DNA of 54,335 bases from an uncultured Caldimonas sp. (GTDB lineage: Bacteria; Pseudomonadota; Gammaproteobacteria; Burkholderiales; Burkholderiaceae). The notes beneath the pieces were generated by a model. The model saw only the letters and a list, made by a program, of their open reading frames with translations. It was not told the origin of the DNA and did no database searches. Positions within the stretch are counted from its first letter, which is position 1. Each line of letters begins with the position of its first letter. The translations under genes were made by a program, and so were the position numbers. Below are positions 34,187-42,516 of the stretch, piece after piece. The stretch lies in contig NZ_CAMLJQ010000025.1 of the NCBI RefSeq assembly GCF_946480305.1, positions 1 through 54,335 of the forward strand, given 5' to 3'.

Positions 34187-36457
34187 TCATGCCGCCTTGC
34201 GCAGGGTCGGTGCAATTGCTCGCTGAAGCTCGTCGCGCAACGCGCGCAGCAAGGCAAGCTCGCGCTCTTGCACCTTGAAGCCATTGGCCAGCGCCTTGTC
34301 CGCGTAGAGCAGGCCTGCCGGCTCGCCGCCGTTCATCAGCGGCAGCAGCATGAAGGTGGCCGCGCCCACGTGGCGGCGGTACCAGGGCGGCAGCCTCGAC
34401 TCGAACGTCGACACCGTCGCATCGCGGATCAGGGTGTCGGCCCCCTTGGCGCACAGGGCACTGAACAGGTCGCGCTCGTCGCGCAGGCTGAAGCGAAAGT
34501 GTTGCCGCAGCGCGGCTTCGTTCGTGCCCCACGCGTGGCGGACGGAGAAGTGATCGCTGTCGAATTCGCGCAAGGCAATGGCCACATGCTGGCACTGCAG
34601 CGCCGAAAACACCGACTCCCCGGCGGCGAGCAGCAGTGCGTTCAGATCGTACGGAAGCGCGAGCGCGGCGCGCAGTTGCGACACCGCACGGGCCAGCAGG
34701 TCGGCAGGCGTGGCACCTGGCGCACCTGCAGCGGGGGCCTTGGCATCCTCCGGCTCGGGCTTCGGGGGCGGCTGCGCGTCCACGGCCTCCCAGATCTGAT
34801 TGCTCGTCATGCCCAGCGCCTTCGCGTAGCGCTCGATGACGCCATGGTTGCGAGCCGCCCGCTCCTTGCGGTCGGTGCGCAACTGCATCTCGGTGAGTTC
34901 GTTGCCCAGGCCGCCAAGCAGGCGGAACCAGTCCCCGCGGCGCTCCGGTGGGCGCACCGGGCTGTCGTCGGGTGGTTTGCGCATCGCGGCGATCAGCAGA
35001 TCGGGCAGCCCCCAGGTACGGGCGACGCTGTTGCCCAGGTCCTCGAAGCTCATGCCGAGCACTGACAGCGCGGCAACGCCCTCGCTGCCGCCACGGCTGT
35101 GCGAGAGCTGGCGCACCTGCGCGGCCTGCTCGGGCAGATAGAACTGCACCAGGGTGCGCCCGAGGTTCTGCAGCATCGCGGTGATGAAGGACTCCTCCTC
35201 CTCTGCCTGCGTGGGGCACAACCGCGCCGCGAAGCGGCCGGCACTGCGGCTGCGCAGGTACTCCTCGCGCAAGGCCTCGGCATGGGCGCGGTCGCGCATG
35301 TCTTCGAGCGTCGGCAGCGAGCCGGCGAGATCGCGCACGGCCATGAAACCCATCAATGCGACGGCACGCGAGACGGTGGTGATGCTGCCGCCGCCCACCG
35401 AGCTGAAGTAGGCCGCATTGGTCATGCGCAGCAGCTTCTGCGTCAGCGCCACGTCGTCGAGCACGGCGCGGCTGATCTCGTCGAGGTTGACCTTTTCCGC
35501 AGCGGCCAGCCTGCGCACGCGCCGCACGACCTCCGTCTGCACCGGCATGTCGGGCTGGTTGGCGGCGCGGCGCATCAGGTTGTTGAGCGTCTGGGTGGCA
35601 CGGCCGTCGGTCGTTCCTTCGAGCAGGGCCGGAGTGAGCCACTCCTGCAGCGCGTCGCGCAACTCGGCCGCACTGGTGTGGCGATGTGCCGGGTCACGAG
35701 CGAGGCAGCGCGAGACCAGGCTGCGCAGCTGATCTTCGCCATGTTCGAGCGAGGCAAACCCTTGGGGCAGCGTGAGCTCCTCCTGGAGCATGCGAGCCGC
35801 CGCACGCTGCGGGTGCCCGTCCTGCACCGCGGGGCGGCCGGTGAGCAGCTCGTACAACACGAGGCCGACGCCATGGAGGTCGCTGCGTGCATCAGGTAAC
35901 GCGCCCTGCAACACCTCGGGCGCCAGGTACAGCCCGCTCGCCGTGGTGAGCCGGCTCACGTCGACCGGACCGGCCAGGATCGCGAATTCGGTCAACCGCG
36001 GCCGCCCGGTGACGTCGAGCAGCAGCGCCGCCGGATCGAGCCTGCCATGGATCACACCGTTTGCATGCGCATGTGCCAGCCCATCGAGCACGCCGATCAT
36101 GGTCAGGACCGCCTGGCGCGGCGCCATCGATTCGTGTTCGGCAATCCATTGCGCAAGATTGAGCCCTTGCACCTGCTCGACGACCACGATGGGTTGGCCT
36201 TGCTCCACGGTGGCGTCGAGCACCGTCACGATATTGGGGTGCCGCAGCGCCATCACCGGCTCGGCGGCCTTGCGCCACACAGGCGTGCTCAGGCCAGCAA
36301 TCGGCGCCCGGTGCCGCACCTGCAATTGCACCTCACGCAGGCTCGGGTCCTGCGCCAGCCACCAGCTGCTCGTCGGCGAACGCCAGAGCGGACGCAAGAG
36401 GCGGAACCGCCCCAGCGTCTGAATTTGATTGGATTGCTTGTCGTCCTCGGTCGCCAC
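34187..36457 (-). CDS. pseudokinase-HDOD-GAF signalling protein
   Basis: A 756-residue soluble protein paralogous to the one upstream. A kinase-like fold (about 16-275) has lost its catalytic residues: no Gly-rich loop, no Lys in the strand reading REVQLQV (41-47), HRD replaced by HGR (137-139), the loop Asn replaced by Ala, and DFG replaced by EFA (157-159). APE is kept (179-181). It is followed by an HDOD domain (about 290-500, with DVALTQKLLRMTNAAYF) and a GAF-like domain (about 595-745, ending LALLRALRDELQRA). HDOD and GAF align closely with the upstream active kinase, so this is a tandem duplicate whose kinase became non-catalytic. The start is GTG with AGGGG upstream. Function unknown; probably regulatory, perhaps through complex formation with the paralog. 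Confidence 0.9.
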   Translation of the reverse strand: MATEDDKQSNQIQTLGRFRLLRPLWRSPTSSWWLAQDPSLREVQLQVRHRAPIAGLSTPVWRKAAEPVMALRHPNIVTVLDATVEQGQPIVVVEQVQGLNLAQWIAEHESMAPRQAVLTMIGVLDGLAHAHANGVIHGRLDPAALLLDVTGRPRLTEFAILAGPVDVSRLTTASGLYLAPEVLQGALPDARSDLHGVGLVLYELLTGRPAVQDGHPQRAAARMLQEELTLPQGFASLEHGEDQLRSLVSRCLARDPAHRHTSAAELRDALQEWLTPALLEGTTDGRATQTLNNLMRRAANQPDMPVQTEVVRRVRRLAAAEKVNLDEISRAVLDDVALTQKLLRMTNAAYFSSVGGGSITTVSRAVALMGFMAVRDLAGSLPTLEDMRDRAHAEALREEYLRSRSAGRFAARLCPTQAEEEESFITAMLQNLGRTLVQFYLPEQAAQVRQLSHSRGGSEGVAALSVLGMSFEDLGNSVARTWGLPDLLIAAMRKPPDDSPVRPPERRGDWFRLLGGLGNELTEMQLRTDRKERAARNHGVIERYAKALGMTSNQIWEAVDAQPPPKPEPEDAKAPAAGAPGATPADLLARAVSQLRAALALPYDLNALLLAAGESVFSALQCQHVAIALREFDSDHFSVRHAWGTNEAALRQHFRFSLRDERDLFSALCAKGADTLIRDATVSTFESRLPPWYRRHVGAATFMLLPLMNGGEPAGLLYADKALANGFKVQERELALLRALRDELQRAIAPTLRKAA

Positions 36458-36651
36458 GTCAGTCGAGCCCCTGGTGTGCGGGCAAGCTCATCTTCGCGCG
36501 AGGCGATGGCCTTGTTGAAGGATCAGGTCACATCGCAGCATGAAAGTGGCTTGCGCGGTGAATTTCATCACGCCAGTTGCCGTGCAGAAGGAAGGAACAG
36601 GCCAGCAATCGTGCGCCATTTCGGCGCCTGCAGGCTGTTGCGCGCCTACGT

Positions 36652-39111
36652 TCACGCCGCCTGTTTGAAAGCCATGACGGCCTGGTTGCGCAGCGTGCGC
36701 AGCAGGGACAACTCCCGCTCGCTGACCACGATGGCGTTGGGCTCGGCCTTGTCGGCATAGATGAGACCGAGCGGGGCGTTGCGCAGCGTGAGCGGCAGCA
36801 GCAGGAAGGTCGGCGCATTGATGCCCGCCTTGAACCACTGCGGCAGACGTGCGGAGATGTTGGCGGCGGTCGCGTCGTGGATCAGCGTGTCCGCCCCTTT
36901 CGCGCAGACGGCGGCAAACAGGTCGGTCGCACCCGACAGCGGCAGCTTGAACGATGCCGCGGCCCGCTCCGCATCTTTGCCGAGCCCGAAGCGGCCGGTC
37001 AGCACACCGGTGCGTGCGTCGCGCAGGCAGAAGATCACGCGCTGGAAGCCATGGGCGCGATACATGGTCTCGAGAATCATCCGCAGCACTTCGTTGAGCT
37101 TGAAGTTCTCCACCAGGGTGTTGCTGATGTCCTGGATGCCGGCAGCCAGCGCCTTGGCCGGGTCTTCTGCCGGCGCAATGCCTCCGCCCGCGGCCAGTTC
37201 GAGAGGTGCCGGCTGCGTGTTGACGAGCGTGTCGAGCTGATGCGGCGTCAGTGTGTCGGCGTCCGCCAGCCTGGTATCGGCGCCTGCCGCGCCCTGCAGC
37301 ATGCGGGCCGCCGGACTGCCCGGTTTGGGGCTGAGTTGCAATGCCGGCACGACGTCGGCCATGCGGTCGCGCGAATGCTGGACCGCGGCCTGCAGATCCT
37401 TTGCGCTCAGTCCCAGGTGAGCACCGAAGCGCTGCGTGATCTCCTCGAGCCGTTGCGCGTGCTCGGCCACCGGGCTGTTGAGCAGTGCGTCGGCCACCTC
37501 GTTGGCAGCACAGGCCAGCATGCGCAATCGTTCGCCCGGTTGATCCGGCTTCTTGAGGGGCGCGTCGGTCGGGAGCTTGCGCATGCAACGCTGCAAGGTC
37601 TCGGGCAGACCCCAGGTGCGTGCCACCCCGATGCCCAGGTCTTCGAAGCTGATGCCCAGCACTTCGAGTGCGGCGCTGTTCTCGCCGACCCCTTCGCCGT
37701 GTTCCGGGTGGGTCGCGCGACGGATCTGCTCGGCCTCTTCGGGGAAATAGAACTGCGTGAGCATGCGACCGAGGTTCTGAAACATCGCCGTGATGAACGA
37801 CTCCTCCGAATCGCGCGCGGTGCTCGACATCTCGGCGGCCAGCGTGCCGGCCATCAGCGAGCGCAGGAACTCTTCCTTCAGCACGCTCGCCTGCGACTTG
37901 TCCTGCATGTGCTCCAGCAGGATCAGCGACAGCGCCAGGTTGCGGATGCCGGCAAAGCCGATCACCGCGGCAGCCCGCGACACGGTGCTGATGGTGCCAC
38001 CGCCGGCGTTGCGGAAGTAGGCCGAGTTGACCATGCGCAGCAGCTTGTTGGTCAGCGCGACGTCTTTCAGGATCTCGTTGCTCAGGCTGTGCAGGCTTTC
38101 GTTCTCGGACGCGGCGATGCGCTGGATGCGGCTGACCGAGTCCGACATCGCCGGGAAGTCGCTCTTGTGGCGCATGCGGCGCAGCAGGAATTCAAGCGTG
38201 CCATTGCGCCCGCCCTCGCCGCCTTCGCCGCTCTCTGCGTCATCGCCCGGGCGCATCCATGTCTTCAGCGCGGCGTGCATGTCCTTGGCGCTGCCGTAGC
38301 GCACGGAGGTGTCCCGCGCCGTGGCGCGGTGCACGATGGCACGCAGGCCGTCGTCGATCGGATGCGGCGTCTGCGCCGGCAGCGTCACGTCTTCATGCGC
38401 ATTGCGGTAGATCGCGCGGTACGGGTCGCGCTCCGACACGGCGGCCTGGCCGACCAGCATTTCATACAGCACCAGGCCTGCGGCATAGACATCGATCTGG
38501 GGAGACGGCGGTCGGCCATGGGTGGCCTCGGGCGCGAGGTAGCCCGGTGTGCCGACCAGGGCACCGTCGCCGGCCCCGTGACGCTGGCTGGCGGCGATGC
38601 CGAAATCCATCACACGGGCACGGCCGGCGCCATCGATCAAGATGTTGGAAGGCTTCAGGTCGCGGTGGATCACGCCCGCTTCGTGCGCGTGCATCAACGC
38701 TTCCAGCACGCCCAGCAGCATCTTGACGGCGTCGGCCGCCGGCATGGCACCCTGCTCGCGCAGGCGGTGCGCCAGGGTCTGGCCTTCCACCAGTTCGAAC
38801 ACCAGGTAGGGGTGTTGCTCGTGAACGTCCGCCTCGAAGATCGGCACGATGTGCGGATGGCTCAGGCGACTGACCGCGCGCGCCTCGCGCAACCACTGGC
38901 CCAACGCCTGCGGGTCGGACGCCTGGGCACGGTGCAGCTTCAACGCCACCTCGCGGTCCAGGCGCGGGTCGAACGCCCGCCAGACCGAACTTTGCGCACC
39001 CTGCCCCAGCGCCTGGCGCAACTCGTAGCGCCCGAGCGTGCGCGCGGGCGGTCTCAGGGTCGAGGACGAGGCAGGCATGCGGTGGCTGGATGGCGTGGGG
39101 CTGCCTGTCAT
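36652..39111 (-). CDS. serine/threonine protein kinase-HDOD-GAF signalling protein
   Basis: An 819-residue protein joining a Hanks-type kinase (about 25-285), an HDOD domain (about 305-530) and a GAF-like domain (about 655-805). All kinase motifs are intact: G-loop GQGAQSSV (36-43), Lys58 in VALK, HRDLKPSN (149-156), DFG (169-171), APE (193-195). HDOD carries the usual DVALTNKLLRMVNSAYF and lacks the HD metal pair. There is no transmembrane segment, unlike PASTA kinases, so it is cytoplasmic. The start is chosen for GAAGGTG five bases upstream; an earlier start would add 20 residues. It lies 194 bases upstream of its pseudokinase paralog on the same strand. Target proteins and the GAF ligand are unknown. 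Confidence 0.92.
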   Translation of the reverse strand: MTGSPTPSSHRMPASSSTLRPPARTLGRYELRQALGQGAQSSVWRAFDPRLDREVALKLHRAQASDPQALGQWLREARAVSRLSHPHIVPIFEADVHEQHPYLVFELVEGQTLAHRLREQGAMPAADAVKMLLGVLEALMHAHEAGVIHRDLKPSNILIDGAGRARVMDFGIAASQRHGAGDGALVGTPGYLAPEATHGRPPSPQIDVYAAGLVLYEMLVGQAAVSERDPYRAIYRNAHEDVTLPAQTPHPIDDGLRAIVHRATARDTSVRYGSAKDMHAALKTWMRPGDDAESGEGGEGGRNGTLEFLLRRMRHKSDFPAMSDSVSRIQRIAASENESLHSLSNEILKDVALTNKLLRMVNSAYFRNAGGGTISTVSRAAAVIGFAGIRNLALSLILLEHMQDKSQASVLKEEFLRSLMAGTLAAEMSSTARDSEESFITAMFQNLGRMLTQFYFPEEAEQIRRATHPEHGEGVGENSAALEVLGISFEDLGIGVARTWGLPETLQRCMRKLPTDAPLKKPDQPGERLRMLACAANEVADALLNSPVAEHAQRLEEITQRFGAHLGLSAKDLQAAVQHSRDRMADVVPALQLSPKPGSPAARMLQGAAGADTRLADADTLTPHQLDTLVNTQPAPLELAAGGGIAPAEDPAKALAAGIQDISNTLVENFKLNEVLRMILETMYRAHGFQRVIFCLRDARTGVLTGRFGLGKDAERAAASFKLPLSGATDLFAAVCAKGADTLIHDATAANISARLPQWFKAGINAPTFLLLPLTLRNAPLGLIYADKAEPNAIVVSERELSLLRTLRNQAVMAFKQAA

Positions 39112-39234
39112 TGGACACCTTCGGCCCTCGCCGCAGGCTGAGATCTGGCGGGCAAATTCCTCGCATTTCACACTTGCGTGTGGAACGCTTCACGCCGTTC
39201 GACCTCTGCCCGCCCGAGCTTGCTGACAGGGGGT

Positions 39235-42200
39235 CTACAACTCGACGACCTCGCCCCGCCCGGTCACGAAGGCCGCCCGCACCGCCGCCCCTTGCGCCAC
39301 GGCCTGCTGCACGGCCTGCCGATAGCGCTCGAGCTGTTCCCGGTAGTGCAGCAGTTCCTGCGGCGAATGATCGAGCTTGTAGTCGAGCACCCACCATTCG
39401 CCCGCGTGCGCGGTGCGCAGCTGCACGAGCCGGTCGATGCGCAGGACCTGTCCGCCCAGCACGACCGGCACCTCGTTGCCTGCCCACTGGATCTGCGCGG
39501 CATCGAGAAAGCGGCGGAACGACGCGCTGTGCAGCACGTCGTGCACCGCCTGCTCGGCATGGGCGCGCTGCCCGGCGTCGAGCCCGAACATGCGCGCGGC
39601 GGCCAGCACCGAGTCGCGCCAGCCGGACAACGGATCGGCGCGCGCCGTCAGCCACTCCAGCGCCTTGTGCACGGCTTCGCCGACGCGCGCGGTGTCGGCG
39701 CCGCGCCCCTCGCCAGGGGGCAGCACGGCCGCCACAGGCGTGCGCTCCAGCCGGGGCAGCTCGGGCAGGCGTATCGGCGCGGCCGCGCTGCCTTGCGCCA
39801 CCTCGCGCGCGGGTTCAGCCATCTCCCCGGGCCAGAACGCCACCTCGGGCGCGTCCCTGGTGAAACGGTCCCACCAGGTGCGGTCCGACGAGCGCTGGTG
39901 CGGACAGGTCGCGCTGAACACCAATTGCTCGCGCGCCCGGGTCATCGCCACGTACAGCCCGTTCAATTCCTCCCGGGCGCGGGCGAAACGCTCGCGCTCG
40001 AGCACCCCTTGCAGGCTGGGTGGGGCCTGTTTCTCGGAGGCGATGAACGCGAAGCACGTGGGATGCGATTCGTGGGCCGGCCAGTCGATCAGCGCGGTGG
40101 CGCTTTCGCCGCGCTCGTTCGCCGTGTCGCTGTCCATGATGAACACGACCGGCGCTTCGAGGCCCTTGGCGCCGTGGATCGTCAGCAGCTGCACGGCCTG
40201 CGCATCGGTACGCGCCTTGACCGACAGCGGACGGCGCCGCAGCGCGCGCACGAGCTTGTAAGGCGTGGCGTAGCGCCCGCCGTCGAGCTCCAGCGCCAGC
40301 GCGAGCAGTGCGTCGAGGTGGGCCAGCGCCGCCACGCGCAGCTCGGCGGGCACGGCCGCGGCGTAACGGGCACGCAGCTCGCCCTGGTCGACGATGCGGT
40401 CCAGCAGGTCGTGCGGCGGCAGTCGCCGCGCGTCTTCCGTCCAGCGCGCCAGCAACTGCCGCGCACGCAGCAGCGCTGGGCTGCAGCGGTCGTCCGTGCA
40501 CTCCTGCAGGCATTGCATCCAGCCACACCCTCGCTCGCGCGACAACGTGGCGAGCATCACCAGGTCGTCGTCCGTCGCACCGAAGATCGGCGAACGCAAC
40601 GCGTGGGCGAGCGCAAGGTCGTGATCGGGCGACACCAGCGCGTCGAGCAGGGCGACGACGTCGCGCACCTCGAGCGCGTCCATCAGCACGCTGTCCTCCG
40701 GTGTCGCGAACGGCAGGTGCAACTCGCGCAACGCGTCCGCGAGCACGCGCAAGCTCGCACGCTTGCGGCTGAGCACGTAGATGTCGGCCGGCTCGCGCCC
40801 CTGCTCGCGGATCAGCTGCGAGATCCGATGTGCCACGCGCCGCGCTTCCTGCAGGCGCAACAGCACCTCCGGCTCGTGGCGAGGCGTGGTCAGGCTGTCG
40901 CGCCAGGCATCCGCCGTGTCGTCACCTGCCTTGGCAGCCTTGCCCGGGCGCTCGACACGTTCGATCGCCGCCACACCGCCTTGCGGCCCTGCGGCGGATT
41001 CCGTGGTGTGCCACCGGAAATCGGCATAGCGCCCTTCGTCCTGCGCCGCACTCAATACCGCGTTCACCGCGGCCAGCACCGCCGGTGCATTGCGGCGCGT
41101 GTGGTCGCATGCGAGCACCGCGCCGCCCAGGCCCTGCACCAGTGCCTTGGCCGCCTCGAACACGCGCGGCTCGGCCCGCCGGAAGCGATAGATGCTCTGC
41201 TTCGGGTCGCCGACGATGAACAACCCCGGGGGCCGGTGCCCGCTCGCGCCGCCGCCTGCGCCGGCGTAGGACGTGAGCCAACTCGACAGCGCCTGCCATT
41301 GCAGCGGGTTGGTGTCCTGGAACTCGTCGATCAGCACCTGCCGGATGCGAGCATCGAGGCGCTCCTGCAGCCAGCCGGCCAACACTTCGTCGCGCAGCAG
41401 GCGCAGCGCACAGCGCTCGAGGTCGGCCATGTCGGCCAGTCCGCGCGAGCGCTTGGTCCGCGCGTATTGCTCCAGCAACACCTGCGCCAGCCGGACCATG
41501 CGCGCATGCTCCAGATGCGCATCGTGCTGCGCGACGGCCGCCTGGATGTCGCGCAGGAAGGCAATGGCCTCGTCCAGCTCGGGCGCCTGAAGATGTTTGC
41601 GCGGCTCACCCTCCTTGGTGCACAGCGCCGAAAACGCGCCCGAGAGGCATTGCAGATCGTCTTCACATTCGAGCGCGAGTTGCAAGGCTGCAGCCTGCTT
41701 CTGCGCGGTGGCCTTGCCCTGCTGCCCCAATGCCTGCGCTACCCGCTGCAGCAGCCCCCGGACCACATCCGTGCGCAGGCGCTGCACCGGGTGCTCGAAG
41801 CCGGCAAACGCAGGGTCCAGCTCCGAGGGGGGCGGCACGCTGCCCAGCAGCACGCCCGCAGAAGCGGCCAGATCGAACTCGAGCCGCTTGTCCAGCACAC
41901 CGAGCAGCCAGGCTTGCGTGGTGTGGCGGCCTCGGGCACGCACGAGTTGCTCGAAATCCTCACGCAAGGTGTCGTCGGCCAACACCACTGCCAGGAACTG
42001 CCGCCATGCCTGCGGCTTGAGCTCCTCGATGTCTTCCACCAGCTCGGCTTGCGGCGGCAAACCGAGTTCGTCCAGCACCTCGAGCGGCGCGGCGCGCATC
42101 AACTGCGAGAACCACGCGTGGAAGGTCCGGATCTCGACCTGGTGCGTGCCCGCCAGCAGCCGCTCGTACAGGCTGCCCAGGGCAGGTGCGAGCTTGTGGG

Positions 42201-42516
42201 CCTCCGGCTGCGACAGCCCCCGGTCGACGAGTCCGTGCGTGCGTGCGTCGTCATCGCAATCCGCGAACTCGGCCAGCCACTGCATGAGCCGGTGCCGCAT
42301 TTCGGCGGCAGCCTTCTTGGTGAACGTGATGGCGAGGATCTGCTGCGGCTGCACGCCATCGAGCAATGCCCGCAGGATGCGCGACACCAACATCCACGTC
42401 TTGCCCGCCCCCGCGCACGCCTCCACCACCACACTGCGCGCCGGGTCACACGCGACGCGGTAGAAGTCCTCGCGCGCCACCAGCTCGCCATCGACTCGAT
42501 ACGCCGGTCCGTTCAT
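39235..42516 (-). CDS. addA: UvrD-type helicase/nuclease, AddA-like
   Basis: Helicase-nuclease subunit for double-strand break processing (RecBCD/AddAB role), 1093 residues. SF1 helicase motifs: ACAGAGKT (33-40), ITFTKKAAAEMR, LIDEFQDTN, FIVGDPKQSIYRFRRAEP, TIHGAKGLEAPVVFIMD and the final GLYVAMTRAREQLV. The C-terminus has a PD-(D/E)XK nuclease core, RIDRLVQL and VLDYKLD, as in AddA and RecB. Having nucleases in both this and the partner subunit fits AddAB rather than RecBC. The ATG overlaps the addB stop by four bases; an in-frame upstream start lies inside addB. Naming as AddA rests on architecture. Confidence 0.9.
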   Translation of the reverse strand: MNGPAYRVDGELVAREDFYRVACDPARSVVVEACAGAGKTWMLVSRILRALLDGVQPQQILAITFTKKAAAEMRHRLMQWLAEFADCDDDARTHGLVDRGLSQPEAHKLAPALGSLYERLLAGTHQVEIRTFHAWFSQLMRAAPLEVLDELGLPPQAELVEDIEELKPQAWRQFLAVVLADDTLREDFEQLVRARGRHTTQAWLLGVLDKRLEFDLAASAGVLLGSVPPPSELDPAFAGFEHPVQRLRTDVVRGLLQRVAQALGQQGKATAQKQAAALQLALECEDDLQCLSGAFSALCTKEGEPRKHLQAPELDEAIAFLRDIQAAVAQHDAHLEHARMVRLAQVLLEQYARTKRSRGLADMADLERCALRLLRDEVLAGWLQERLDARIRQVLIDEFQDTNPLQWQALSSWLTSYAGAGGGASGHRPPGLFIVGDPKQSIYRFRRAEPRVFEAAKALVQGLGGAVLACDHTRRNAPAVLAAVNAVLSAAQDEGRYADFRWHTTESAAGPQGGVAAIERVERPGKAAKAGDDTADAWRDSLTTPRHEPEVLLRLQEARRVAHRISQLIREQGREPADIYVLSRKRASLRVLADALRELHLPFATPEDSVLMDALEVRDVVALLDALVSPDHDLALAHALRSPIFGATDDDLVMLATLSRERGCGWMQCLQECTDDRCSPALLRARQLLARWTEDARRLPPHDLLDRIVDQGELRARYAAAVPAELRVAALAHLDALLALALELDGGRYATPYKLVRALRRRPLSVKARTDAQAVQLLTIHGAKGLEAPVVFIMDSDTANERGESATALIDWPAHESHPTCFAFIASEKQAPPSLQGVLERERFARAREELNGLYVAMTRAREQLVFSATCPHQRSSDRTWWDRFTRDAPEVAFWPGEMAEPAREVAQGSAAAPIRLPELPRLERTPVAAVLPPGEGRGADTARVGEAVHKALEWLTARADPLSGWRDSVLAAARMFGLDAGQRAHAEQAVHDVLHSASFRRFLDAAQIQWAGNEVPVVLGGQVLRIDRLVQLRTAHAGEWWVLDYKLDHSPQELLHYREQLERYRQAVQQAVAQGAAVRAAFVTGRGEVVEL

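Noticed and set aside
36577..39141. 854-codon open frame on plus opposite the active kinase gene
   Set aside because: The minus strand has a complete kinase motif set; the plus frame is a compositional shadow.
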